From: Pirellulaceae bacterium
GTDB taxonomy: Bacteria; Planctomycetota; Planctomycetia; Pirellulales; Pirellulaceae
Length of the DNA: 55,479 bases
NCBI GenBank assembly: GCA_028280445.1
Contig: JANQLU010000061.1
Location: forward strand, 1 to 55,479
Reading direction: 5' to 3'
Translations under genes and position numbers: made by a program
Part shown: piece by piece, positions 16,822-26,263 of the stretch
Position numbering within the stretch: the first letter of the stretch is position 1
Layout: each line of letters begins with the position of its first letter
Notes under the pieces: generated by a model
Database searches by the model: none
Seen by the model: only the letters and a program-made list of their open reading frames with translations
Told to the model about the DNA's origin: nothing

Positions 16822-18349
16822 ACTGGTGAATACAAAAACACAAATACACAACGGCGCAGTCCTGTTAATCGTATTGATCACGATCGTGATTCTGTCGTTG
16901 GCTGCATATACATTCGCCGCATTGATGCTGACCGAAGACGAAGCCACACGCTTGAATGGTCGCCGGACACAATCTCGTTATCTGGTGGATTCGGGTGTCG
17001 AATATGTGCGTTTGTTTATGTCCAAACCGGAACAAGACATTCGTGAACTCGGCGGGCGATACGACAACGAACAAATCTTTCGCCAGATCGTTGTCAGTAC
17101 GGACCCCGACGATCCAGAACTGATCGGCCGGTTTACCGTCATCGCACCTGAGTTGGACGACGAAGGAATCCCGGCCGGATTTCGGTATGGACTGGTTGAT
17201 GAGTCGATACGGCTCAATTTGAATACGCTCATTCAGGCTGAAACGCTGTTGCCAGGTGCTGGCCGCAATTTTTTGCTGGCCCTTCCAGAAATGACCGAAG
17301 AAATCGCCGATTGCATTTTGGATTGGCTCGACCCTGACGATGATGTTCGCGAATTCGGTGCCGAGAGTTCTTACTATGGCTCGCTTTCACCACCTTATGC
17401 TCCTCGCCAAGGCCCAATGGCATCGATCGAAGAGCTGTTGTTGATCAAAGGTGTGACACCGGATTTGTTGTTCGGTTTGGATGCCAATCACAACGGCATC
17501 GTTGATCCTGACGAAGCGGCTTCTCCCAACGCGGGCTCGATCGAGCCGGAATTGCAATTGGGTTGGGTGAGCATGGTGACGCTGTATAGCAAGGAAGCGA
17601 ATCTGAACAACTCGGATGTGCAAAAGATCAATATTAATGCCGAAGATCTCAAACAGTTGTACACTGACTTGCGAAGTGCGTTTACCGAAGAATGGGCGAA
17701 TTTCATTGTCGGCTATCGACAAAACGGGCCAACGACCAAAGAGATCGACGCGGAGCAAGCGTTTGGCGAAATCGACTTTGAAAAAGAAGCGTCGTTCAAC
17801 TTTCAAACTGTGCTCGATATCATTGGAGCACGATCCACGATTTCGTTTACCGATCAATTGGACAAAGTCGTCGATTCACCGGCGCAGGTCGGAGACCTGT
17901 CGGTCTTGCCCGCGATTATGAATCAGTTGACGACCGTGGCCGAAGCTTATATTCCCGGACGGATCAATATCAATCAGGCGCCCCGATCCATGCTATTGGG
18001 AATCCCGGGAATGACCGAAGAAATCGCCGACGGAATCATTTCAAATCGTACGGCGGAAGTCGAAGAATCAGACGTAATCACCGGACATCGAAACTACGAA
18101 ACCTGGATTTTGCAGGAAGGTCTCTGTGACCTGCAGACGATGAAAACGATGATTCCGTTTATCACGACCGGAGGCGACGTGTATCGTGCCGAAATTGTCG
18201 GTTATTTTAGCGATGGAAAAGGATCATCGCGTTCGGAAGTTATAATTGACACCGGCACTCCGATTCCGCGAATCCTGTTTACTCGAGACAAATCACATTT
18301 GAACCGCGGTTACACGACCGAGGCATTGGGAATTGAACTAATCAAGTAG
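16811..18349 (+). CDS. gspK: Tip pseudopilin GspK-like
   Basis: A 512-residue protein with the GspK hallmarks: an N-terminal NG|AVLLIVLITIVILS helix lacking Glu at +5, a DCILDWLDPDDDVREFGAE block, YGSLSPPYAPR, and MASIEELLLIKGV. A helix-hairpin-helix-like repeat later on (PGRININQAPRSMLLGIPGM) is related to the first. GspK caps the pseudopilus. The frame is open from 16739, but ATG 16811 (MEAKLVNTK) overlapping the gspJ end is chosen; a GTG at 16826 is a further option. At 512 residues it is longer than the usual 320 or so. Confidence 0.88.
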   Translation: MEAKLVNTKTQIHNGAVLLIVLITIVILSLAAYTFAALMLTEDEATRLNGRRTQSRYLVDSGVEYVRLFMSKPEQDIRELGGRYDNEQIFRQIVVSTDPDDPELIGRFTVIAPELDDEGIPAGFRYGLVDESIRLNLNTLIQAETLLPGAGRNFLLALPEMTEEIADCILDWLDPDDDVREFGAESSYYGSLSPPYAPRQGPMASIEELLLIKGVTPDLLFGLDANHNGIVDPDEAASPNAGSIEPELQLGWVSMVTLYSKEANLNNSDVQKININAEDLKQLYTDLRSAFTEEWANFIVGYRQNGPTTKEIDAEQAFGEIDFEKEASFNFQTVLDIIGARSTISFTDQLDKVVDSPAQVGDLSVLPAIMNQLTTVAEAYIPGRININQAPRSMLLGIPGMTEEIADGIISNRTAEVEESDVITGHRNYETWILQEGLCDLQTMKTMIPFITTGGDVYRAEIVGYFSDGKGSSRSEVIIDTGTPIPRILFTRDKSHLNRGYTTEALGIELIK

Positions 18350-18355
18350 AACAAC

Positions 18356-19852
18356 ATGTCCAAACTAGTATCCATTCAATGGAGTCATGCAAAATTACGC
18401 GTTGTCGGTGCCAATCCGCATGGAAATGGTATCAAAGTCAATCGCGCATTTGAGTTTGAGATTCCTGCGGACCAAAAAGAAAAAGAGTTGGCCCACACGA
18501 TTGCCAATGCGTTAAAGAAAAATGGCATTGGGCGTTGTGAAGCTGTCGTGGTTGTCGATCGTGAATGCGTCGAAATGCGGCAGTTCGATGTTCCAGCCGT
18601 TCCCAAAGAAGAACTGCCAGATCTGGTTCGTTTTCAAGCAGCGAATCAGTTTACTTCATTCAACGATAGTTGGGCGCTGGACTATGTGCCCGTCAAATTC
18701 AATCACTCTCAAGAAGCGACATCGGTTTTGGCATGTGCACTGTCACCTCAACTGATGGAACAAATTCGCGAGTGCCTCGACGTCGCGGGTATCAAAATCA
18801 AATCGATGACGGTTCGCGGTTTTTCAGCCGTCGCGTTGACCGCTGGTTCGGCATTTGATGGCAACCAATTGGTAATTCAACAAGTCGGCGACGAAGTCGA
18901 TGTGGTTTCGCTGCAAGGTTCGGATCTCGTGATGATGCGAACTTTCAAATTGCCGAATCCGGATCATGAACCAATCGACAAAAAGATCAAGCAGGAATTT
19001 CAGCGGACGTTGGCGGTTTGTTCCAACCAACATCATCAAGGTGAGTTTAAACGCGCCTGTATCATTGGCAACGAATCCGACAGCAGCGACTTGGCCGACA
19101 ATTTGCCAATCGAAGAATCGAAGATTGAATATTTTGATGCCGGTGCGATCGGCTCCATGAGTTCGGCTTTGTTGCAAACGATTCAACAACCTGGCGCATT
19201 CGGGCCGGCAATCGGCAGCTTGATTGGTCGAGCTAAAAAACAAAAGCCGGTCATCGACCTGATCAACCCGCGAAAACGTCCGAAAGTCGTCAAGAAAGAC
19301 AATCGGCTGAAAGTATATGGCGGGATCGCCGCAGTCGTTACGCTGAGTTGCTTGGTGGGTGCCTACTGGTTTCTCAGTTCGATGGAATCGAAAATCAAAA
19401 AACTCACCAAGCAAAAAGATACGATGGTGCAGGCCAATGCCTCCTACGACCAAATCGTTGGTGAGGTCGAGGTTATCAATAAATGGAAACGTGCCGACGT
19501 TGATTGGTTGGACGTTTTGGTGAACGTCAGCGATCATCTTCCTCTGCCGGACGATGCCATCATCGATAATTTCGAAGGTGATTTGAAAACGACGTCTGAG
19601 CGAATGTTGTTGAATCTGAGTGGACGGATTTCAAGCTCGGACCTGGATACCAAAATCGAAAAAGAATTGCGTAAAAAATTCCTGGTGTCTCCGGTTCGGA
19701 TGGAACCGGCTCCCAAAGACAAATTGTTTTCGCGGAAAATGCAAAAAGAATTGTCGCTCAAGTTGGACGAAGTTGAGATTGTCGAGGACGAAATCGAAGA
19801 GGCCGATGCATCTGACGAGAAGGACGACGACTCGAAAAACAAAGCGGAATGA
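18356..19852 (+). CDS. GspL-like / PilM-PilN fusion assembly protein
   Basis: A 498-residue protein. Residues 1-300 form a PilM-like actin-fold cytoplasmic domain (MSKLVSIQWSHAKLRVV, DVPAVPKEELPDLVRFQA). It is followed by INPRKRP, then a single membrane helix (about residues 320-342, VYGGIAAVVTLSCLVGAYW) and a PilN-like periplasmic coiled coil and ferredoxin-like domain. This is the architecture of GspL, equivalent to fused PilM and PilN. The C-terminus is very acidic (EEADASDEKDDDSK). It starts six bases after gspK. It should link GspE to the periplasmic parts. Confidence 0.83.
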   Translation: MSKLVSIQWSHAKLRVVGANPHGNGIKVNRAFEFEIPADQKEKELAHTIANALKKNGIGRCEAVVVVDRECVEMRQFDVPAVPKEELPDLVRFQAANQFTSFNDSWALDYVPVKFNHSQEATSVLACALSPQLMEQIRECLDVAGIKIKSMTVRGFSAVALTAGSAFDGNQLVIQQVGDEVDVVSLQGSDLVMMRTFKLPNPDHEPIDKKIKQEFQRTLAVCSNQHHQGEFKRACIIGNESDSSDLADNLPIEESKIEYFDAGAIGSMSSALLQTIQQPGAFGPAIGSLIGRAKKQKPVIDLINPRKRPKVVKKDNRLKVYGGIAAVVTLSCLVGAYWFLSSMESKIKKLTKQKDTMVQANASYDQIVGEVEVINKWKRADVDWLDVLVNVSDHLPLPDDAIIDNFEGDLKTTSERMLLNLSGRISSSDLDTKIEKELRKKFLVSPVRMEPAPKDKLFSRKMQKELSLKLDEVEIVEDEIEEADASDEKDDDSKNKAE

Positions 19853-19895
19853 GCTCGCAACGAATCACAAATCAATGGTAGATTGAAAAATAATA

Positions 19896-21239
19896 ATGTT
19901 TGACAAGATGACAAAACGAGAACGAATTTTGGCAATCATCGTGGCCAGTACGGCACCGGTGATGCTGGTTTTCGCTTTTGGCTACTGGGTATTGGGCTCT
20001 TACAATCAGAAACGAACCCGGATCAGCGGCCTGGAAAGTCAGATTCGCGATCAAAAATTGAAAGCGGACGAAATCCAAAACAGTAACTACCGACGGATGT
20101 GGTACAAGGAAATCAGTTTGCCGTCCGATTTGCCGGTCAGCCGATCTGATTACAAATTTCTGTTGACCAAAATGGTCGAAAACAAATTGCAGAAAGATGG
20201 AATCATCAAACTGGGCAAAGACGCTCAGCCCGTCAAATACAAAGGACGAAGTACTGTTTTTCATAAAATGACCTACTCGGTTTCGGCCAAAGACACCACG
20301 TTGGACAAACTGGTCGATTTTCTGTTTGATTTTCGAAGTCGAAAAATTTTACATCGCATCGTCAAATTGCATATCAATCCTCACGATGTGCGAACCGGCA
20401 ACGAAGAAAAACGAACCGAACGTCTGACAGTTTTTATTACTGTCGAAGCCATCGCGCTGGTTGATGCACCCGAACAACGTGATTTTTCCAAAGACGCGCG
20501 AGTATTGGCCAAAACGATCGACGAGTTCAAAGATGTAATTTGTTTTCGTGACATTTTTGGATTGCCCAACAACGCACCGAGAATCACCACGGGAACCAGC
20601 CAGAATTTCAAAGAAGATGAAACAGTTGATGTCTCGATCAAGGCGATTGACGACGACGGCGATAAATTGACTTGGGAGATGATCAGTGACGATACCGGAC
20701 CGTCCGATCTGAAACTCGTCAAAAAAGGAAATTCAAATATTCGCCTGGTCGGCCCGAAACTTCCCGTCGGCACGGTTCGCCGGGTCAAAGTCAAAGTGAC
20801 CGACAACGGCTGTCCTGCAAAATCGGCAATCAAAGACTTTGTCGTTCGGATTGAGAGAAAAAGCCGTCCCAAGGTAGAAGTAACCGAGGTCAAACCACCC
20901 CCACCAAAATTTCAACACGCTCGTGGGACTCGGATCACCGGGCTCACCCGGGCCCGAGATGGAACCAAACAAATTTTGGTTTATGTGGGAACTAAAGATA
21001 TCTCCCACCGAGTCAAAATCGGGGAATCATTTGAATTAGACGGGTTCAAATGGACCGTTAAATCGATTGATATCGACAAAGATATCGTCGTCATCAACCG
21101 TGATGACGAAGAATTTGTATACAAAGGAAACGATCGAACCTTGTTTCGACCGCTGCCCAAGACGACTTCGAAGAAGCCCAAACCCTCGCGATTTGAGCGA
21201 CCGAGAACGGCCGGAAAATCTGGCACAACACAAAATTGA
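19896..21239 (+). CDS. GspM/PilO-like protein with cadherin-like and possible GspC/PilP-like domains
   Basis: A 447-residue bitopic protein. The N-terminus has one helix (residues 11-33), a coiled coil and a PilO/GspM-like ferredoxin fold (to about 195). A cadherin-like Ig domain follows at about 226-325 (NNAPRITTG, IDDDGDKLTWEM, VKVTDNG). Residues 345-425 (GTRITGLTRARDGTKQILVY ... KIGESFELDGFKWTVKSID) look like the small beta domain of GspC (HR) or PilP: L-x-G opening, a Gly-Glu-x-Phe turn and alternating strands. In type II systems HR binds the N0 domain of the secretin. No separate gspC exists in the cluster, so a fusion would explain its absence. The last assignment is by eye only. Confidence 0.7.
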   Translation: MFDKMTKRERILAIIVASTAPVMLVFAFGYWVLGSYNQKRTRISGLESQIRDQKLKADEIQNSNYRRMWYKEISLPSDLPVSRSDYKFLLTKMVENKLQKDGIIKLGKDAQPVKYKGRSTVFHKMTYSVSAKDTTLDKLVDFLFDFRSRKILHRIVKLHINPHDVRTGNEEKRTERLTVFITVEAIALVDAPEQRDFSKDARVLAKTIDEFKDVICFRDIFGLPNNAPRITTGTSQNFKEDETVDVSIKAIDDDGDKLTWEMISDDTGPSDLKLVKKGNSNIRLVGPKLPVGTVRRVKVKVTDNGCPAKSAIKDFVVRIERKSRPKVEVTEVKPPPPKFQHARGTRITGLTRARDGTKQILVYVGTKDISHRVKIGESFELDGFKWTVKSIDIDKDIVVINRDDEEFVYKGNDRTLFRPLPKTTSKKPKPSRFERPRTAGKSGTTQN

Positions 21240-21583
21240 CAGCGATTTTTTAAAAATGCTGCTGTGACTGCAAGTAACGGCGAAACCTGGAACAACTTAA
21301 TTGGTTTTTTATAGGAGAAGTGGAACGTCCGTTTCACCAATTTTGCGGAATATTCGACGGCTTCTGTTTTAGGGCGGTAGGAGCGACGAAATGTTCACCA
21401 CGCGGATTGGCGAAGATCAAGTAACATTGATTAGACGTCCACTTCGTTTTTTTATGGTACTTTCGTTTTTTTGGCGAAAGAACCCGGATTAATAGCAAGA
21501 CACGGAAAAGCCCGGCAAAATTACAGTAAAATAGGGAACTCGATGGGTTCCATGCCATTCCCTTCAATTTGACTGGTTTCAAA
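21240..21583. other. Gap before the secretin N-domain gene
   Basis: This 344-base spacer inside the secretion cluster has no convincing gene. It is moderately A/T-rich, and its length suggests an independent promoter for the 1005-residue protein. A TAGGAGAAG near 21313 precedes a GTG (about 21320) opening a 34-codon frame, but the spacing is too short and the peptide has no recognisable features. No repeats of the A-D families are present. Confidence 0.45.
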
Positions 21584-24500
21584 ATGAATAGAAAACTGAC
21601 GGCAACATTCCGAATTTCTCATCAAATCGCGGTATTTGGGCTGGCGATTTTGATTTCTGGCGGCACATTCGCCCAAGATGCCAAAAAGCCGGCAGAAAAA
21701 AAAGCTGCGAATCCGCAGGACAAAAAACAGGATCCCGCCAAAAAACCTGTCAAAAAACCCGATAACATCGAGCGGGTCAATGACGACGAAATCCGGTTCA
21801 AATTCAAAGCGGCTCCTTGGAAACAGGTTATCGATTTTTTCGTGGATGAAGGCAATTTCTATTTGCAACAACCCAACGATGTCCCCTACCCCTCTGGAAC
21901 GTTTGCTTACAGCCCCGACAAAACGTACACGATTCTCGAAGGCATGGATTTGTTGAATCGCAGCCTGGCCCTCGAAGGCTACACGTTGTTGCGAAACGAC
22001 AAAATCATCTACCTGATCAAAATGGAACGTCTGCGTACCGCCGAGTTTCGCGATTTCGTCGAACAGGTCACCGTCGATCAACTACAAAAACGTGGTGCCT
22101 TTGAAATCATGAAAGTCGAGTTTGATCTTGGTGAACTCGAAATAGAAAAAATCCGCGGTGATATCGAACAATACGTCAGCGATCTCCATCGCCGCGAAAT
22201 CAAATGGGCCACCCAATCCAACAAAGTCGTGATTCGTGAAAACGGCGGAACGTTGCGAAAAATTGCCTCGCTGATCAAGTTGGCCAAATTGCGTGCCGAA
22301 CAACTGACCGGCGATGTCAAAATTATCAAGTTGAAAAATTCGGCCGTCGAAGATGTTTTGCCAATCGTCAAAGGTCTCGAGCGTCTCGATGATTCCTTGC
22401 GAACGCCAAATGGTGATTTGGTCATTGTTGCCGATTCGTTTGCTCGCAAGTTTTACGTGCGAGGAAAGAAAAGCCGCGTCGCAGGTTTTATCAAAACCGT
22501 CGAGGCAATTGATAAAGACGGAGAAACAAAAGATGGCGGCACTGAGGAATCGTACTTCAAAAAATATCGAGCTGGTGATCCGCCTTCGGCATTCAAAGTG
22601 ATTGTGACCATGTTGCAAAACGAGGGCCGCACGTCAGGTGTTGCCATCGACCTGCTCGAAGATCAAGGTGTGATCATGGTTAGCGCTCCAAAATCGACTC
22701 ACGACTTCATTGACAAAGTGCTCAAAGAATTCGCTTCACCGAATGTCAAATTCGAGATGATCGACTTGAACTATCTGACACCGTCGGCCATGGTTTCCGA
22801 CTTGCGGGAATTTTTCCCCGAGCCCGAAGAAGCTACTGCGGAACCTGGATTGGTGTTTGTTGAAGATTCAGTCAATGACCGCATCATGATTCGTGGAAAG
22901 GCAGTCGAGGTCGATCAAGTGGTCGCCATGATCAAACGATTGGACCAACCGACACGACGTCGATCTTCCGCACGGACTGGCAGAATTCTCCTGCCATTAA
23001 AAGGTCGTAAGGCGGACGAAGCGATGAAAGTGCTCGAAGATATCTTTGAGACTACTGGGCATAAAAACAAAATTCAGTTGATCTATCCCGAAGATCGCAA
23101 AGCGTTGTCGGGAAACAGATTCCTGCCTCCGGTGCAAAAAAACGACAACGGGAATCCACCGCAACAAAAAGAGGGTCCACCACAAAAAGATGGACCTCCA
23201 CAAAAAGACGGACCACCACAGAAAAAAGACCCCCCACAAAACAACGACAACAAATCAGGAGGGCAGACTGATACGTCAAAAAAGTCCGCGAGCATTCCTG
23301 ACAACGACAAAACGATGTTTGTCTCGATGATTCAGGAAGACACCCAGGAAGACGAAACGAAACCTCGAATGCAGGAAAAAAAGGAAGAGGTTCAAGAGAA
23401 AAAGTCAGTTCCCGGTGCTCCGATCACAGTTAAACAAACACCTATCGGATTGTTGATTAAATCGGACGATCTCGATGCTGTTGAGGCACTCGAAAGTGCA
23501 TTGCTCGATTATTTTGACTTGGACGCCGAAGGCGAGCCTGAAGTTAAATTCTTTTTGCTCAAACACCGTGACCCGCAAAAAGCACTTGCTCAATTGGAAA
23601 ATCTGATTCTTGGCCCCCAAGCTCAAGGCGGCGGTGGTGGTGGAAATCCAATGGCCGGTGCGATCGGAAACGTTGCGAGAAACGCCATGGGTTTCAATCC
23701 GCTGGACATGCTCGGCGGAGGTGACGAAGGTGGTGAAGGAATCTTGACCATGGACGGTGATGTCGTATTGCACGCCGACACGCGGCTCAAAGGTCTTTGG
23801 GTCAAAGCGTTACCGTCGGACATCGCGGAAATCACCGATGTGATTGATTTGATCGACCGAGAACAACCCTATCACGTCGTCAATCCGCTTGGTGAAACAC
23901 GACGTATCATGGTGCAAAATCGACCGCCTTCGGAAATCGAACCGATGATCCGTGCCAATTTTGGAGTACTGTTCGAACCTGCCGGTGGTCAGCAAGCGAC
24001 CAATAATCCTCAAGCCCAAGCGGCTCGTGCCCAGCAACAAATGCTTCGCCAATTGCAACAATTGACCGGAGGAGGTAATCGTCGTCGTGGTGGAAACCAA
24101 AACCAACTCGAAGACGAAACCCCCAAAGCGACGATGACCATCGACGAAAAAGGGAAAGCGATTCTGGTCACCGGACCTGACTACATCGCCGATATCGTTG
24201 ATAAATTTGTTGCGCTGGTTGATACGAAACAAGTCGAGCCACAACAGTACTTTGCCGAAATCCGACTGAACGGCAAAGTGGACGCTAATTTGATCGGCCA
24301 AAGCCTGAAAGGCATGCTGGGCGACAAAGTTGTGTTGAACGGACAGGAAAACGCGCAAGGCGGTGCGATCCCTGGCCAACCCGGAACCACTCGTCCGGGA
24401 ACAACCGGCGGCACACGATCCGCTCAATCTCAACAACAGCAGGCGGCTCGACAGGCATTTGAACAAGCGATGCGTCAACGAGCGCTGCAGCAAATGTTTA

Positions 24501-24601
24501 ATCGAGGCGGAAATCGTGGAACCGGAGGCAGCACGCGGGGTGGCAGTACACGTGGTAATACTCGCGGCGGCAGTACACGAGGCCGAGGCGGCCGACGCTA
24601 G
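21584..24601 (+). CDS. GspD-like secretin N-domain repeat protein, no visible secretin barrel
   Basis: A 1005-residue exported protein. The signal peptide ends near GGTFAQ. Several secretin N1-type domains (KH-like, each with an IKLKNSAVEDVLPIV-like strand-helix) follow: about residues 60-130, 215-300, 320-390, 395-450 and 465-505. A Pro/Gln/Lys-rich stretch with PPQKDG repeats (about 525-560) separates these from further N-like modules (FFLLKHRDPQKALAQLENLI; RIMVQNRPPSEIEPMIRANF). The C-terminus is Gln-rich and then Gly/Arg/Thr-rich (RGGSTRG repeats). I find no secretin family core (no VP-x-LG-x-IP-x-LG-x-LF motif or multi-strand amphipathic barrel). ATG 21584 is preferred over a TTG at 21569. 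It is the last gene of the cluster, followed by a strong terminator. Confidence 0.8.
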   Translation: MNRKLTATFRISHQIAVFGLAILISGGTFAQDAKKPAEKKAANPQDKKQDPAKKPVKKPDNIERVNDDEIRFKFKAAPWKQVIDFFVDEGNFYLQQPNDVPYPSGTFAYSPDKTYTILEGMDLLNRSLALEGYTLLRNDKIIYLIKMERLRTAEFRDFVEQVTVDQLQKRGAFEIMKVEFDLGELEIEKIRGDIEQYVSDLHRREIKWATQSNKVVIRENGGTLRKIASLIKLAKLRAEQLTGDVKIIKLKNSAVEDVLPIVKGLERLDDSLRTPNGDLVIVADSFARKFYVRGKKSRVAGFIKTVEAIDKDGETKDGGTEESYFKKYRAGDPPSAFKVIVTMLQNEGRTSGVAIDLLEDQGVIMVSAPKSTHDFIDKVLKEFASPNVKFEMIDLNYLTPSAMVSDLREFFPEPEEATAEPGLVFVEDSVNDRIMIRGKAVEVDQVVAMIKRLDQPTRRRSSARTGRILLPLKGRKADEAMKVLEDIFETTGHKNKIQLIYPEDRKALSGNRFLPPVQKNDNGNPPQQKEGPPQKDGPPQKDGPPQKKDPPQNNDNKSGGQTDTSKKSASIPDNDKTMFVSMIQEDTQEDETKPRMQEKKEEVQEKKSVPGAPITVKQTPIGLLIKSDDLDAVEALESALLDYFDLDAEGEPEVKFFLLKHRDPQKALAQLENLILGPQAQGGGGGGNPMAGAIGNVARNAMGFNPLDMLGGGDEGGEGILTMDGDVVLHADTRLKGLWVKALPSDIAEITDVIDLIDREQPYHVVNPLGETRRIMVQNRPPSEIEPMIRANFGVLFEPAGGQQATNNPQAQAARAQQQMLRQLQQLTGGGNRRRGGNQNQLEDETPKATMTIDEKGKAILVTGPDYIADIVDKFVALVDTKQVEPQQYFAEIRLNGKVDANLIGQSLKGMLGDKVVLNGQENAQGGAIPGQPGTTRPGTTGGTRSAQSQQQQAARQAFEQAMRQRALQQMFNRGGNRGTGGSTRGGSTRGNTRGGSTRGRGGRR
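23167..23230 (+). repeat. In-frame tandem repeat encoding PPQKDG units
   Basis: Three to four imperfect 18-base units encode Pro-Pro-Gln-Lys-Asp/Glu/Lys-Gly within the linker of the GspD-like protein. The codons differ between units (GGACCTCCA, GGACCACCA), so the peptide is conserved rather than the DNA copy being recent. Confidence 0.7.
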
Positions 24602-24632
24602 CAGAATTTGCGATCTCTATTTCGAATTTCTC

Positions 24633-24670
24633 AACAAACCCTTCAGAAAATTTTGAAGGGTTTGTTTTTT
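24633..24670 (+). terminator. Intrinsic terminator of the secretion cluster
   Basis: A perfect 13-base stem (AACAAACCCTTCA, 24633-24645; TGAAGGGTTTGTT, 24654-24666) with an 8-base loop is followed by TTTT. It lies about 30 bases after the stop of the GspD-like gene. The rest of the spacer up to 24909 shows no gene. Confidence 0.88.
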
Positions 24671-24909
24671 GTTAACACCTCGATTCATCCCGACGCTGCA
24701 GAAATTTGTTTTCATCAGCCACGAAAAAACTGCCTTATCGCCACCGCTTAACAAACCAATGCATGATGATTTACAGAATCCGTTGACTTGCCTCAATCAG
24801 ACGACTCGGAAAAGTCGAAATTATTATTGCGATCGTCGCGAACGATGACTCTCGCCCAGAGTCGCGATTCCTTTCTATCGTTTTTTATTCAAGTTAGGTC
24901 GACGCAGCC

Positions 24910-26145
24910 ATGCGTGTGGTTCTGTGGGATACATTTCGGAACAACGGTACGAATCCGTACGTCGCTCCGCGCCAACAAAATAACAAGTCTCCGCAAAGAA
25001 TGTTGATCAACTGGATGAGCGGAGCGTTGGGGTTGCCGTCAAAACAAAAAATGACCAGAAAACCTTGTTCGACGATGTTTCCCGTCCTGGGAGAACAATT
25101 GAAATCGTTGGGCAACGGTAAATCGAAATCCAATATGGTTCCAACCCAGGTGGATTACTGTCTCGACAATGCCCCGCCCGCCGATGCCTATTTTTTTATT
25201 CCTCGACTGGAAAATCTCTCCGTCACGTTAGGGATGATCGCCGATTTGCGACGGGCGCGGCAGACCACGCCACTGGTCATTGCTGGACCGTTGAGTCCGT
25301 ATTTGAAAACGTTTGCCCAACGGGTCGACGCGACCATCCACGATGGCCGCGCGTCAACGATCGAAACGGATTGGAACACGATCGTTGAAAAACTTGATCG
25401 GCAGCAACGATCATGCGCTTTCAAAAACGAAAAATCACAACTGCCGCGCAAATGCGGCTCTGAGTTGGTCGCTCAACACCATCGATGTGAACGGCGTTTT
25501 AGCAAATTTCCCACCGTTGGAATCCGTTTTGAAAATCGATTGCAAAACCGAATCCATGATGTTTTCAAACAAACCGAGATGGCATTGGAGCTCGGTGCGC
25601 GTTCAGTCATCTACGAAGAGCCTGCATTGTGCGAGCAGCGAGATACGGTCAAGGAACTGATTAAGCTCATTTCAAACCACCGAAAAAACATTCAGTTTTC
25701 TCTGGCGGTCGATGAATCGACATTGCGTAACATCGATTTCAGACGATTGAATTTACTGGGGTTGACCACGATTGATTTGGTTTTGACCGTGCATCATTCT
25801 GAAAAATCCAGAATGTTGCAACGTCTGGGACGCCAGCTAGAAAAACAACTCGTCGTGATTGGTAAATCGTTGGACGTCAACGTCAATCTCATCCTGCGAA
25901 TTGACGCGGATTGCGCGATGGAAAAAATTCGTTCGGCGTTTAAACTGGCCGCCAACATCAACCCGGATTCTGCCACAGTTCAAGCGATTCCGCTGCCGGG
26001 TATTCAAAGCCGAATTGTCGACATCGCGTCAGCCAAGGCATTTGAAAATCACGCCGCGCCAAAAACGTTCGATGTTAGTCATATCGACAGGAACTGTCGA
26101 ATCTTTCGTCAGTTGACCAAATCAGCAGTCGATCGAGCTGCATAA
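24910..26145 (+). CDS. Unrecognised protein; layout recalls B12-binding/radical SAM proteins without the cluster motif
   Basis: A 411-residue cytoplasmic protein I do not recognise. Residues 85-165 (PPADAYFFIPRLENLSVTLGMIADLR..., TPLVIAGPLSPYLKTF, DATIHDGRA) have the rhythm of a B12-binding-like Rossmann domain. Residues 225-345 (MALELGARSVIYEEPALC, IDFRRLNLLGLTTIDLVLTV, LDVNVNLILRIDAD) resemble the TIM-barrel half of radical SAM proteins. The CxxxCxxC iron-sulfur motif expected between them is absent; Cys residues around CGSELVAQHHRC are spaced wrongly. It could be a degenerate relative or an unrelated fold. A 119-base gap separates it from the next gene, in the same direction as a TatD-like hydrolase. 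No signal peptide. Confidence 0.7.
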   Translation: MRVVLWDTFRNNGTNPYVAPRQQNNKSPQRMLINWMSGALGLPSKQKMTRKPCSTMFPVLGEQLKSLGNGKSKSNMVPTQVDYCLDNAPPADAYFFIPRLENLSVTLGMIADLRRARQTTPLVIAGPLSPYLKTFAQRVDATIHDGRASTIETDWNTIVEKLDRQQRSCAFKNEKSQLPRKCGSELVAQHHRCERRFSKFPTVGIRFENRLQNRIHDVFKQTEMALELGARSVIYEEPALCEQRDTVKELIKLISNHRKNIQFSLAVDESTLRNIDFRRLNLLGLTTIDLVLTVHHSEKSRMLQRLGRQLEKQLVVIGKSLDVNVNLILRIDADCAMEKIRSAFKLAANINPDSATVQAIPLPGIQSRIVDIASAKAFENHAAPKTFDVSHIDRNCRIFRQLTKSAVDRAA

Positions 26146-26263
26146 AAATTACCCACGCTCTCCCAATCTTCCAACTCGATCACGGCCCGCCAACAAATAT
26201 AATCTCGAGCCTTTGTCGAATCATTCTGGGCAGGATAAAATAGAGTGATTCGATGTTACTCTC

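Noticed and set aside
18824..19537. A 237-residue minus-strand ORF inside the GspL-like gene
   Set aside because: Shadow of the coding frame; composition (many Phe, Asp, Arg, Gln) is typical of antisense translation here.
23167..23230. The PPQKDG-coding tandem units as a CRISPR-like or regulatory repeat
   Set aside because: They are in frame, short, without spacers, and differ at synonymous positions, so they belong to a disordered protein linker.
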